From the NCBI RefSeq assembly GCF_900086705.1, contig NZ_LT575483.1, forward strand, positions 2,857,516 through 2,921,515: DNA of 64,000 nucleotides, written 5' to 3'. Below the pieces are notes generated by a model. It was not told the origin of the DNA. It saw only the letters and a program-made list of their open reading frames with translations, and made no database searches. The position numbers and the translations under genes were made by a program. Shown in pieces: positions 41,867 through 50,801 of this stretch. Position 1 is the stretch's first letter, and each line of letters starts with the position of its first letter. The DNA comes from Massilibacillus massiliensis. GTDB lineage: Bacteria; Bacillota; Negativicutes; FLKF01.

Positions 41867-44011
41867 ATGAAGTTGTGTTCTAAAATTTTTGTTTTAGATA
41901 TTGAAAATATGATCGGTAAAGCTATTGTCAGAGTGTTAACTAAAAATGGTTACCAAAATATTCTTGCACCGAATAGTGAAGCGCTTGATTTATTAAATAG
42001 TGCAGAGGTTTTTGAGTATTACATAAAAAATAAGCCGGATTATGTATTTTGTTTTGCTGGACCGCATGGTGGAATTGCCGTAAATCAAGAAAAACCGGCA
42101 GAATTTATTTCACAAAATTTGATGGTTCAACATAATGTTATTCATGGTGCATATCTGCATGGAGTAAAAAGACTGATTTTTTTAACGGGTTCTTGCGTAT
42201 ATCCAAAAGAGTGCCAGCAGCCTATGCAAGAATCCTCATTTATGACTGGAATGATGGAAAAAACGAGTGTTGCATATTCAACAGCGACAACAGCTGGGGT
42301 TGAAATGTGCTGTGCTTATAATAGACAATATGGGACTGAGTTTATACCAGTAGTCATGCCAAATTATTATGGCATAGAGGATGATTTTAGTGAAAATGGC
42401 CATGTGTTGGCTAATATTATGATAAAAATGCATAATGCACATGAACAAAGTAAAGATAATGTAACTTTATTTGGGACAGGCAATCCGAAACGACAGTTTA
42501 TGTTTGTGGATGATCTTGCAGATGGCGCTATATATCTGATGCAACATGCGAAAAATTTTGAATTAACTAATTTAGCAGGTGGAAATGAATTTTCTATTGC
42601 AGAATTAGCAGAAAAATTAAAAAAAGTCATAGGTTATCAGGGAAATATTTTATTTGATCCGGAAAAGCCAGACGGTACAATGAGAAAATTGTTAGATAAT
42701 ACAAAGATGACGGAGTTAGGCTGGAAAAGTCAGACTGATTTTTCTGATGGTTTACAAAAAACTTATGAATGGTTTTTGCAAAATAGCGATACAATACAGT
42801 GTGAAAATCGTGTAGAAGTAATAGAAGAAAAGACAATAGAAAAAGCTCTAGATATTCCATTAATGAGTAATAACATAATTCGTAAAGATGTGCATTGTCT
42901 AATTGATTTTTTGCGAAATCATGATATATTTACCCAGAATAAATATGTATGTGAATTTGAAAAACAATGGAGTGAATGGTTGGGTGTTAAATATAGCGTA
43001 TTTGTAAATTCTGGTTCATCTGCAAATTTTATTACAATGGCAATTATCAAAGAACTATATGGTGCAGGTGAAATTATTGTACCGGCGATTACGTGGGCGA
43101 GTGATTTTGCAAGTGTAATAACAGCAGGACATCAACCAGTCGTAGTTGATGTAAATTTACATAATCTTTCTATGGCAGAAGATAAGATGTTAGAAGCTAT
43201 TACACCAAAGACGAAAGCTGTATTTTTAACGCATGTATTAGGTTTTAATGGCTTAAGCCAGAGAATGTTAGATGAGCTAGAAAGACGTAATATTATTTTA
43301 GTGGAAGATGTATGTGAATCACATGGTGCTACATTTAATAATAAAAAATTAGGAACATTTGGTTTGGTGTCTAATTTCTCTTTTTACTATGCACATCATA
43401 TGAGTACAATTGAAGGTGGAGTAATTTGTACAAATGATGAACGGATTTATCAATATGCACGTATGTTTAGAAGTCATGGGATGGTACGTGAAAGTAATAA
43501 TGAAGAATTAAAAGCAAAATACCAAAAAGAGTATCCAGGGGTACACCCTGAGTTTACTTTTTGTGTACCGGGCTATAATATGCGGAGTACAGAATTAAAT
43601 GCCGTGATTGGTCTTAGTCAATTAGGTAGATTAGATGCCAATAATGAAATCCGGTATAGAAATTTTAAAATGTTTTTAGATAATTTAGATGCGGAGAAAT
43701 ATTATACGGATTTTGATATTGAAGGCAGCGTAAATTATGCGTTTATTTTAATTTTAAGATATGCAGATGATTTGTTATTTGAAAGAGTTTGTAATAAATT
43801 GCGTGAAGAAAAAGTTGAATTTAGACGGGGAACTGCTGGCGGTGGTAACGAAGCAAGGCAGCCATTTATTCAGAGAGCATGTCCTGGTTTAGATGCATCT
43901 AGTTTTAAAAATGCAGAGCATATCCATTGTTATAGTATGTATATTGGCAATTATCCTGAACTAGAAGAAGAGAAAATTTTAAAATTATGTGCTATATTAA
44001 ATAAGTTGTAA
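41867..44011 (+). CDS. fusion: degenerate GDP-fucose-synthase-like domain + ColD-like PMP dehydratase
   Basis: 714 residues. Residues 1-308 follow GDP-L-fucose synthase closely (GSCVYPKECQQPMQESSFM, EMCCAYNRQYGTEF, KPDGTMRKLLDNTKM). However, the NADP loop GHRGMVG is replaced by DIENMIG (11-17), and the YxxxK pair is Y137-STA-T141, without Lys. The epimerase residues Ser109/Cys110 and His179 are kept. Residues ~335-714 are a DegT-fold enzyme with SFYYAHHMSTIEGG, where His510 replaces the PLP lysine, as in ColD (GDP-4-keto-6-deoxymannose 3-dehydratase) and RfbH. A GDP-sugar epimerase/3-dehydratase is inferred. RBS GAGGGGGAG. It leads the GDP-heptose block. Confidence 0.78.
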   Translation: MKLCSKIFVLDIENMIGKAIVRVLTKNGYQNILAPNSEALDLLNSAEVFEYYIKNKPDYVFCFAGPHGGIAVNQEKPAEFISQNLMVQHNVIHGAYLHGVKRLIFLTGSCVYPKECQQPMQESSFMTGMMEKTSVAYSTATTAGVEMCCAYNRQYGTEFIPVVMPNYYGIEDDFSENGHVLANIMIKMHNAHEQSKDNVTLFGTGNPKRQFMFVDDLADGAIYLMQHAKNFELTNLAGGNEFSIAELAEKLKKVIGYQGNILFDPEKPDGTMRKLLDNTKMTELGWKSQTDFSDGLQKTYEWFLQNSDTIQCENRVEVIEEKTIEKALDIPLMSNNIIRKDVHCLIDFLRNHDIFTQNKYVCEFEKQWSEWLGVKYSVFVNSGSSANFITMAIIKELYGAGEIIVPAITWASDFASVITAGHQPVVVDVNLHNLSMAEDKMLEAITPKTKAVFLTHVLGFNGLSQRMLDELERRNIILVEDVCESHGATFNNKKLGTFGLVSNFSFYYAHHMSTIEGGVICTNDERIYQYARMFRSHGMVRESNNEELKAKYQKEYPGVHPEFTFCVPGYNMRSTELNAVIGLSQLGRLDANNEIRYRNFKMFLDNLDAEKYYTDFDIEGSVNYAFILILRYADDLLFERVCNKLREEKVEFRRGTAGGGNEARQPFIQRACPGLDASSFKNAEHIHCYSMYIGNYPELEEEKILKLCAILNKL

Positions 44012-44026
44012 AGGTTGTAGTAGATT

Positions 44027-45004
44027 ATGATTATAACACAGACACCATATCGTATTTCGTTCTTTGGCGGCGGCACTGATTATATGCCACATTATATCAA
44101 ATATGGTGGTTGTGCATTATCGACTACAATAGATAAGTATTGCTATCTAAATGTAAGAAAGCTGCCACCCTTCTTTGATCATGGGTCTCATATTGTATAT
44201 TCAAAAGTAGAAAATGTGAATGCATATGATGAAATACAGCATCCAGTTGTTAGGGAAAGTATGCGTTACTTGAAATTGGAGAAATTATCAATACTGCATG
44301 ATGGTGATTTGCCTGCAAGGGCTGGACTGGGGACAAGTTCGGCTTTTACGGTTGGACTATTAAATGCATTACATGCTCTACGAGGCGAGTATGTTGATAA
44401 GATGGCTTTAGCAAAAGAAGCTATTTATATGGAACATGATGTTTTAAAAGAAAATGTTGGTGTTCAAGATCAGATCGCTGTAGCAATGGGGGGCTTAAAT
44501 TGCTTAAAGTTCACCGCCGATGATTTTCAAGTAGAGCCACTTGTGATTTTACCAGAGAGAAAGAAACTATTAAATGATCACCTTATGTTGTTTTTTACAG
44601 GAATTCACCGTGTTGCAAGTGATGTTGCTGGGGAACAAGTGAAGAATACACCGAAAAAAACACAAGAATTATTAGAAATGGCTTCTATGGTAGAAGTCGC
44701 TAAAAATATTTTAGCGACAAATGTAAATATTGCTGATTTTGGACGATTATTACATGAAAGCTGGTTATTGAAACGTTCTTTAACGAATAAAATTTCTAAT
44801 AGTAGTATTGATAGTATTTATGATACGGCATTAAAGAATGGGGCTATAGGCGGGAAACTTTTAGGTGCTGGTGGTGGTGGTTTTATATTACTGTTTGTTC
44901 CACCGGAAAATCAGGCGATAATTAAAAAATCGTTAAGTAAATTTTTATATGTACCATTTGCTTTTGAAGACTTTGGTAGTAGAGTGCTATATTATAAATC
45001 GTGA
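44027..45004 (+). CDS. hddA: HddA: D-glycero-D-manno-heptose 7-phosphate kinase
   Basis: 325 residues, GHMP kinase with TPYRISFFGGGTDYMPHY, the ATP-binding PARAGLGTSSAFTVGLLNAL and the C-terminal GGKLLGAGGGGFILL. It phosphorylates D-glycero-D-manno-heptose 7-phosphate at C-1. It works with gmhA, gmhB and hddC further downstream to make GDP-D-glycero-D-manno-heptose. RBS AAAGGTTG. Confidence 0.88.
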   Translation: MIITQTPYRISFFGGGTDYMPHYIKYGGCALSTTIDKYCYLNVRKLPPFFDHGSHIVYSKVENVNAYDEIQHPVVRESMRYLKLEKLSILHDGDLPARAGLGTSSAFTVGLLNALHALRGEYVDKMALAKEAIYMEHDVLKENVGVQDQIAVAMGGLNCLKFTADDFQVEPLVILPERKKLLNDHLMLFFTGIHRVASDVAGEQVKNTPKKTQELLEMASMVEVAKNILATNVNIADFGRLLHESWLLKRSLTNKISNSSIDSIYDTALKNGAIGGKLLGAGGGGFILLFVPPENQAIIKKSLSKFLYVPFAFEDFGSRVLYYKS

Positions 45005-45030
45005 ACTTTGTATATATAGGATGTGGGTAT

Positions 45031-45861
45031 ATGGAAAATGTAGATTTTTTAGAGCGAAAGGCAATGCAATTACGTGAAGATATTTTACGTATGACAACAA
45101 AAGCAGGAATTGGACATGTAACATCATCGTTTTCTTGTACAGAGTTATTGGTAAGTTTGTATTACTCAGGATTAATTAACTATAATAATAAAGATTGCAA
45201 ATGGACAGGACGCGATTATTTTATTTATAGTAAAGGACATGCTAATCCAATTCTTTATTGTATTTTGGCTGATTTGGGATTTTTCCCAAAAAGAGATTTA
45301 GAATTATTTGCACAGGCTGGTGGTAAGTTAGGAGTTTTATTAAAAGCAGATGTGCCAGGGGCTGAAATTATCTCTGGGTCTTTAGGACATGGTTTAGGTA
45401 TTGCAGCAGGTGTTGCAGAAGCATTAAAATTAAATAAAAAAGAAAATATGGTCTATTGTATGATTGGCGATGCTGAATGCCGTGAAGGTTCTATTTGGGA
45501 ATCAGCAATGCACATTGGTTATCGTAAGCTGACAAATCTGGTTACGATTGTTGATAGAAATCAACTTGGGGCAGTGCATTTCACAGAACGTGAAGCAGGA
45601 ATTGAATCATTAGATGAGAAATGGGACGCATTTGGATTTGATGTGAAACGAGTCAATGGGCATAGTTTTCCTGAAATATTAGCAGCAATAGGAAATCCTA
45701 AAGTTGAAAAGAGAGAAAAACCTTTACTTATTATCGCAGATACTGTCAAGGGTAAAGGGGTATCTTTTATTGAAAATGAGCCATTTATGCATGGGTGTGC
45801 AGTAAAAGAAAAAGAGTTATCAAGAGCGATAGAAGAAGTTCGTAGGGGGTTAAAAATATGA
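45031..45861 (+). CDS. transketolase, N-terminal subunit
   Basis: 276 residues from ATG 45031; the GTG at 45001 overlaps hddA. ThDP-binding half of transketolase: MTTKAGIGHVTSSFSCTELL, YSKGHANPILYC, SGSLGHGLGIAAGVAEAL, GDAECREGSIWESAM and IVDRNQLG. Split transketolases are common in anaerobes. Placed here it would supply sedoheptulose 7-phosphate, the substrate of GmhA. It overlaps the C-terminal subunit gene by 4 nt (ATGA). Confidence 0.88.
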   Translation: MENVDFLERKAMQLREDILRMTTKAGIGHVTSSFSCTELLVSLYYSGLINYNNKDCKWTGRDYFIYSKGHANPILYCILADLGFFPKRDLELFAQAGGKLGVLLKADVPGAEIISGSLGHGLGIAAGVAEALKLNKKENMVYCMIGDAECREGSIWESAMHIGYRKLTNLVTIVDRNQLGAVHFTEREAGIESLDEKWDAFGFDVKRVNGHSFPEILAAIGNPKVEKREKPLLIIADTVKGKGVSFIENEPFMHGCAVKEKELSRAIEEVRRGLKI

Positions 45862-46802
45862 AAAAACAAGCAATGCGAGATGCTTTTTTTGATAAATTAT
45901 ACGAACTTGCAAAGAATGATAAAGATATTGTTGTTGTTTCCGCTGACTTGGGAGCTCCAGCTTTAGATAAGTTTCGGCTTGACTTTCCTGAGCAGTTTAT
46001 CAATGTTGGAATTTCTGAACAAAATGCAATTTTAGTTGCTACAGGATTGGCTCTTGCAGGTAAAAAACCGATTGCGTATGCAATTACACAATTTATAACA
46101 TTACGTTGTTATGAGCAAATTCGTATTTATCCATGTGGAATGAATTTACCAGTAACTATTGTAGGCGTTGGGGCTGGAGCTTGTTACAGTGAATCTGGCC
46201 CCACACATCATTGCATTGAAGATCTTTCGATTATGAGGGCATTGCCAAATATTAAGATATTAAATTCTTCAGATTCATTTTTGGCGGATAAATTTGCTGA
46301 ACTAGCAGTTGATGGAAATGGACCCAAATTTATTCGATTGGACAGAGAAATTTTTGATAATTTGCATGGGGAGAAAATAAACATCGATGATGGATTTTCT
46401 GAATTAAAAAGTTTGACTAAAATAAATATTTTAGCAACTGGCAATATGGTAAAAACAGCACTAGATGTTGCTAATACTTTGAGTAAACAAAGTATTAATG
46501 TTGGGGTTGTTGATATCTTTCAATTACCAGTAAAAGAAGAAAGTTTGATTCGTTTATTAAAGGAATCAAAAGGCGTTGTGACTTTAGAAGAGCATAGTTT
46601 AGCAGGCGGATTTGGCAGTTATATTTTAGAGATCTTAAATGATGCTGAGGTAAATATCAAGGTGAAGCGAATTGGATTTGATACCTCCAATGGTTATGAA
46701 CATTGTTATAATTATGGGGGACGCGAAGCCATTCGAGGTGAGTTTGGTATGGATTTTGTAAATATCATAGAAAAGGTGAGAAAATTAGCGACAGCCTTTT
46801 GA
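45858..46802 (+). CDS. transketolase, C-terminal subunit
   Basis: 314 residues: KDIVVVSADLGAP, FINVGISEQNAILVATGLAL (catalytic Glu region), HHCIEDLSIMRALPNIKIL, FIRLDREIF and SKGVVTLEEHSLAGGFGS. Pyrimidine-binding and C-terminal domains of transketolase, partner of the preceding gene and translationally coupled to it. It could alternatively be a dedicated sugar-chain transketolase; the housekeeping pair may be elsewhere. Confidence 0.88.
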   Translation: MKKQAMRDAFFDKLYELAKNDKDIVVVSADLGAPALDKFRLDFPEQFINVGISEQNAILVATGLALAGKKPIAYAITQFITLRCYEQIRIYPCGMNLPVTIVGVGAGACYSESGPTHHCIEDLSIMRALPNIKILNSSDSFLADKFAELAVDGNGPKFIRLDREIFDNLHGEKINIDDGFSELKSLTKINILATGNMVKTALDVANTLSKQSINVGVVDIFQLPVKEESLIRLLKESKGVVTLEEHSLAGGFGSYILEILNDAEVNIKVKRIGFDTSNGYEHCYNYGGREAIRGEFGMDFVNIIEKVRKLATAF

Positions 46803-46820
46803 TTGAAAGGAATTTTAGAT

Positions 46821-48281
46821 ATGGATTTATTATTAATTCGTCCGAATGATCAGAAAGCAATCTATGGAGACTTAACCCAAATAGCAGCTTGTGAGCCTCC
46901 TTTTTGGGCAGCGACAATTGCGGGATTTGTAAGACAGAAAAATTTTAGTGTGAAAATTATAGATGCAGAAACTTATAATTTATCACCAGATGAGGTTGCC
47001 GATAAAGTAAAAGAAATCAATCCATTATTGGTGCAAATTATTGTTACTGGTACGAATTTATCAGCATCGACTTGGAAAATGGAAGGTGCAGGACTCCTTG
47101 CCAATAGCATCAAAAAAGTTTACGATGGCAAAGTGGCTATGTGGGGATTACATCCGGCCGCATTACCAGAGCAAACTTTAAGCGAAGAAAATATAGATTT
47201 TGTTATAAAAGGGGAAGGCTTTAATTCTGTTTGTACGTTATTAGATGAATTAAAGCAAAATAAAACAGAATTTGATATACCAGGGATTTATTATTATACA
47301 AAGAGCGGAGAGAAAAAAGGAAATCCTTCTATTGATCTTCAACAAGATTTATCAAGTATGCCAATGGCAGCATGGGATTTGGTACCGATGGAACGGTATA
47401 AGGCGCATAATTGGCAATGTTTTGGTGATGTTCAAAGCGTAGGGAACTATGCTGTTATAGCTACTTCATTAGGGTGTCCATTTAATTGCGAATTTTGCGC
47501 TGTTTCAGCCTTGTTTGGGAAAAAGTGTGTTAGATATCAATCGCCAGAAAAGGTAATTGAAGAAATTGATCACTTGGTAAAAAATCATGGTGTGCATTAT
47601 ATAAAGATACTAGATGAATGTTTTGTATTAAACAAAAAACATGTAAATGTAATTTGTGATTTGTTAATAGAGCGAAATTATGATTTAAATATTTGGGCAT
47701 ATGCAAGAGTTGACACTGTAGACGAAATACTTCTACAGAAATTATCTAAAGCTGGTTTTAAATGGTTAGCATATGGAATTGAGTCAGCAAGTGAAAAATC
47801 TTTAAAGGATGTTTCAAAAGGACAATATACTTTAGAACAAACGAAAAAGGTAGTTAAAATGACACAAAAATCGGGTATTTATGTCAATGCAAATTATATT
47901 TTTGGTTTGCCCGAAGATAATTTTGCTTCTATGTGGCAGACTTTAGCATTTGCAATAGAATTAAATACTGAATGGGTAAATTTATATACAACCATGGCTT
48001 ATCCTGGATCAAAACTTTATCATGAGGCTATTGAAAATAAGGTGTCATTACCGAAATCATGGAGAGGCTATTCTCAGTATTCTTATGAGTGTATGCCGTT
48101 AAATTCTAATTATTTATCGTCAGGAGAAATTTTGAGCTTTAGAGATTATGCGTTCGATGTATATTTTAAAAATCCAAGATATTTAGACAAAATAAATAAA
48201 ATGTTTGGTGAGAAAACTTTGAATGATATTATTAAAATGACTAGTAGTTTATTAAAACGTGGTTATAGTCAATTTAAATAG
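46821..48281 (+). CDS. B12-binding-domain radical SAM protein
   Basis: 486 residues from ATG 46821 (AAAGGA upstream). The N-terminal ~150 residues are a cobalamin-binding-like Rossmann domain (MDLLLIRPND, then GLHPAALPEQTLSEENIDFV), but the classic DxHxxG is not obvious. The radical SAM core has the cluster motif CPFNCEFC (ATSLGCPFNCEFCAVSALFG), LDECFVLNKKH and YGIESASEKSL. Such enzymes methylate or rearrange unreactive carbons. In this position it may act on the heptose or its nucleotide form. Substrate unknown. Confidence 0.82.
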   Translation: MDLLLIRPNDQKAIYGDLTQIAACEPPFWAATIAGFVRQKNFSVKIIDAETYNLSPDEVADKVKEINPLLVQIIVTGTNLSASTWKMEGAGLLANSIKKVYDGKVAMWGLHPAALPEQTLSEENIDFVIKGEGFNSVCTLLDELKQNKTEFDIPGIYYYTKSGEKKGNPSIDLQQDLSSMPMAAWDLVPMERYKAHNWQCFGDVQSVGNYAVIATSLGCPFNCEFCAVSALFGKKCVRYQSPEKVIEEIDHLVKNHGVHYIKILDECFVLNKKHVNVICDLLIERNYDLNIWAYARVDTVDEILLQKLSKAGFKWLAYGIESASEKSLKDVSKGQYTLEQTKKVVKMTQKSGIYVNANYIFGLPEDNFASMWQTLAFAIELNTEWVNLYTTMAYPGSKLYHEAIENKVSLPKSWRGYSQYSYECMPLNSNYLSSGEILSFRDYAFDVYFKNPRYLDKINKMFGEKTLNDIIKMTSSLLKRGYSQFK

Positions 48282-48394
48282 ATTAATTTTTAATGTAAAC
48301 TTAAGAAAGGCTTTAAGGTGGTAAGTGAAATAATAAAAAATGAAATGGATAAGTTGTTATTAGCGATATGAAAAAATAAGGAGATGTTTTATAT

Positions 48395-49327
48395 ATGAAA
48401 GTTTTAGTAACAGGAGCGGCAGGATATATTGGTTCGGTACTAGTACCTGAATTATTGAAAAAAGGTCATGAAGTAGTAGCTTTAGACAATTTTATGTTTA
48501 AACAAAATTCTTTACTTGAATGCTGTCATAATCTGAAATTTAAAATGGTTCGTGGCGATGTTCGTAATTTAGAATTAGTTAAAGAATTAGTACAAGATGT
48601 AGATTATATTTTTCCATTGGCTTGTTTTACTGGTTTTCCTTTATCGAAACAAGATCCTATAGGAGCGACTACAGTTACACGGGATGCTGTGGAAGGTATG
48701 CTAAAAATGTTAAAGCCAAATCAAAGAATTATTTATCCAAATACAAACTCTGGATATGGCGTTGGTGATGGCGAAGCTTCTTGTACAGAAGAGAGCCCGC
48801 TCCGACCTGTATCTTTATATGGTAAATTAAAAGTTGAAACAGAACAGATGATTCGTGAACGTGGAAATTGTGTTGTATTCCGTTTAGCAACAGTATTTGG
48901 TGCGAGCCCAAGAATGAGAATGGACTTACTAGTAAATGATTTTGTTTATCGTGCATATCAAGATCGATCTATTGTATTATTTGAGTCTAGTTTTAAACGT
49001 AATTATGTACATATTCGTGATGTTGTAGGTGCTTTTTTATTTGCGATGGATAATTTTGAGCAAATGAAAGATGAAGTTTATAATTTAGGATTAGATGAAG
49101 CAAATTATACGAAAATGGAGCTTTGTCAGGAAATCAAAAAGCAACTTTCACAGCTAAATATTTTTGAAGCCAGAATAGGTGAAGATCCTGATAAACGTGA
49201 TTATATTGTAAGTAATGAAAAATTATTAAAAGCAGGATATAAAGCGAAAGTTACAATTGCCGAAGGCATCAAGGAGCTGTTGAACGCTTATCAGATTGTA
49301 CATAAGAGCGAATATTATAATGCGTAG
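48395..49327 (+). CDS. NAD-dependent SDR epimerase/reductase
   Basis: 310 residues, extended SDR: VLVTGAAGYIGSVLVPELLK, NTNSGYG (catalytic Ser) and YGKLK (Tyr, Lys). It lacks the Asp/Glu after Thr that marks 4,6-dehydratases (STDEVYG type), so an epimerase or reductase is more likely. The C-terminal stretch GEDPDKRDYIVSNEKLLKAG is typical of sugar-nucleotide SDRs near C-methyltransferases. RBS AAGGAGATG. Possibly acts on a GDP-heptose intermediate. Confidence 0.78.
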   Translation: MKVLVTGAAGYIGSVLVPELLKKGHEVVALDNFMFKQNSLLECCHNLKFKMVRGDVRNLELVKELVQDVDYIFPLACFTGFPLSKQDPIGATTVTRDAVEGMLKMLKPNQRIIYPNTNSGYGVGDGEASCTEESPLRPVSLYGKLKVETEQMIRERGNCVVFRLATVFGASPRMRMDLLVNDFVYRAYQDRSIVLFESSFKRNYVHIRDVVGAFLFAMDNFEQMKDEVYNLGLDEANYTKMELCQEIKKQLSQLNIFEARIGEDPDKRDYIVSNEKLLKAGYKAKVTIAEGIKELLNAYQIVHKSEYYNA

Positions 49328-49362
49328 TTTGCGTTGTATTTTTTGAAGTTGGAGATTTAGTT

Positions 49363-50061
49363 ATGGAAGCTATTATTTTGGCGGGCGGATTGGGTACAAG
49401 ATTGCGAGAAGCTGTTCAGGATTTACCAAAGCCTTTGGCACCTGTAAATGGAAAGCCTTTTTTAGAATATATTCTTGATAATTTATGCGAGCAGGGAATT
49501 GAAAAAGTTATCTTAGCAGTAAATTATAAAAGAGAACAGATACAAACATATTTTAAAAACAATTACAAGGGAATGGCAATTGAGTATTCGATTGAGGAAG
49601 AACCTCTATTTACAGGTGGTGCTATTAAGAAAGCTTTGTCATACTGCAAAGAGGAAAATGTTTTTGTTTTAAATGGGGATACATATTTTGAAATAGATTT
49701 GTCTAAAATGTATCAATTTCATTGTTCAAAACAGGCTGATCTTACAATTGCAAAAAAGATGATGTGCGATTGCGCTCGTTATGGAACAATTGAATGTCAG
49801 GATGATAGGATTCTTGAATTTCATGAGAAATACAAGAAATCAAGAGGATATATTAATGGTGGATTATATTTGATGAAAAAAACCTTGTTAGATGGAATTG
49901 AGAAAAAGAAATTTTCTTTTGAAAAAGAAGTTTTACAAGATTATATGCAAAATTTTAATTTGTATGCCTATGAGAGTGTAGGGTATTTTATCGATATAGG
50001 AATTCCAGAGGATTACTGGAAGGCACAGAATGATTTTTTAGGTCTATTAAGTGGAAAGTGA
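49363..50061 (+). CDS. hddC: HddC: heptose 1-phosphate guanylyltransferase
   Basis: 232 residues, sugar nucleotidyltransferase: IILAGGLGTRLREAVQDLPK, LFTGGAIKKAL, VFVLNGDTYFE and GYFIDIGIPEDYWKAQ. The sequence pattern and its place with hddA, gmhA and gmhB point to GDP-D-glycero-alpha-D-manno-heptose formation rather than glucose or mannose activation. Confidence 0.85.
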   Translation: MEAIILAGGLGTRLREAVQDLPKPLAPVNGKPFLEYILDNLCEQGIEKVILAVNYKREQIQTYFKNNYKGMAIEYSIEEEPLFTGGAIKKALSYCKEENVFVLNGDTYFEIDLSKMYQFHCSKQADLTIAKKMMCDCARYGTIECQDDRILEFHEKYKKSRGYINGGLYLMKKTLLDGIEKKKFSFEKEVLQDYMQNFNLYAYESVGYFIDIGIPEDYWKAQNDFLGLLSGK

Positions 50062-50066
50062 GATAA

Positions 50067-50711
50067 TTGGCAGTGAATAAAATGGTGAAAAGTTTTTATA
50101 ATGATCTTTTTATAAGATATCCAGAGTTGGAAATACTTAAAGAGTCGGTACATGAAATTTATTTATTGTTATGCCATTGTTATAAGAATCAAGGGAAAAT
50201 ATTGATTTGTGGAAATGGCGGCAGTGCTTCGGATGCTGAGCATATGACTGCGGAATTAATGAAGGGTTTTTTACTGCCGCGCAATTTGGATTCAGTTGAT
50301 TTATCGAAATTTGCCCAACAAGATGAACGAGATTTGGGTATGAAATTACAGCAGGGCTTATCAGCAATTTCGTTAAATTCCCAGATGGCATTGCTGACAG
50401 CTATTATGAATGATGTTGGTGCAGAAATGATATTTGCACAGCAAGTATTTGTTTATGGACATAAGGATGATGTATTTATTGGATTTAGTACTTCTGGCAA
50501 TTCGCAGAATATCATAAATGCTGTTAAAATAGCGAAAATTAAAGGTATGAAGACTGTTGTTTTTACAGGGGAAAATGGTGGTAGGCTAAAAAGTATGTCT
50601 GATTATGTGTTGTCTGTTCCAGCGGATGCTGTTTACAAAATTCAGGATTATCATTTGCCCATTTATCATACATTATGTGCTATGTTAGAAAAGGGATTTT
50701 TTGGAAAATAA
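50067..50711 (+). CDS. gmhA: GmhA: sedoheptulose 7-phosphate isomerase
   Basis: 214 residues, SIS domain: ILICGNGGSASDAEHMTAEL and GFSTSGNSQNIINAVKIAK, ending in DYHLPIYHTLCAMLE. It converts sedoheptulose 7-phosphate to D-glycero-D-manno-heptose 7-phosphate. The start is probably TTG 50067 or GTG 50073, 5-11 nt after hddC. It carries a short insertion (residues ~78-100) compared with E. coli GmhA, as in HddA-pathway homologs. Confidence 0.88.
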   Translation: MAVNKMVKSFYNDLFIRYPELEILKESVHEIYLLLCHCYKNQGKILICGNGGSASDAEHMTAELMKGFLLPRNLDSVDLSKFAQQDERDLGMKLQQGLSAISLNSQMALLTAIMNDVGAEMIFAQQVFVYGHKDDVFIGFSTSGNSQNIINAVKIAKIKGMKTVVFTGENGGRLKSMSDYVLSVPADAVYKIQDYHLPIYHTLCAMLEKGFFGK

Positions 50712-50801
50712 AAAATGATTTACAGGAATCTTAAATATAAGACAATGTTAATAAATGAAATTCCTTTATTTTAACTAAATCGTAGTGGGAGATGATGTGC
50801 T

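Noticed and set aside
44027-45004. GDP-L-fucose kinase/pyrophosphorylase reading for the GHMP kinase
   Set aside because: Neighbouring gmhA, gmhB and hddC and the sequence pattern favour heptose 7-phosphate kinase.
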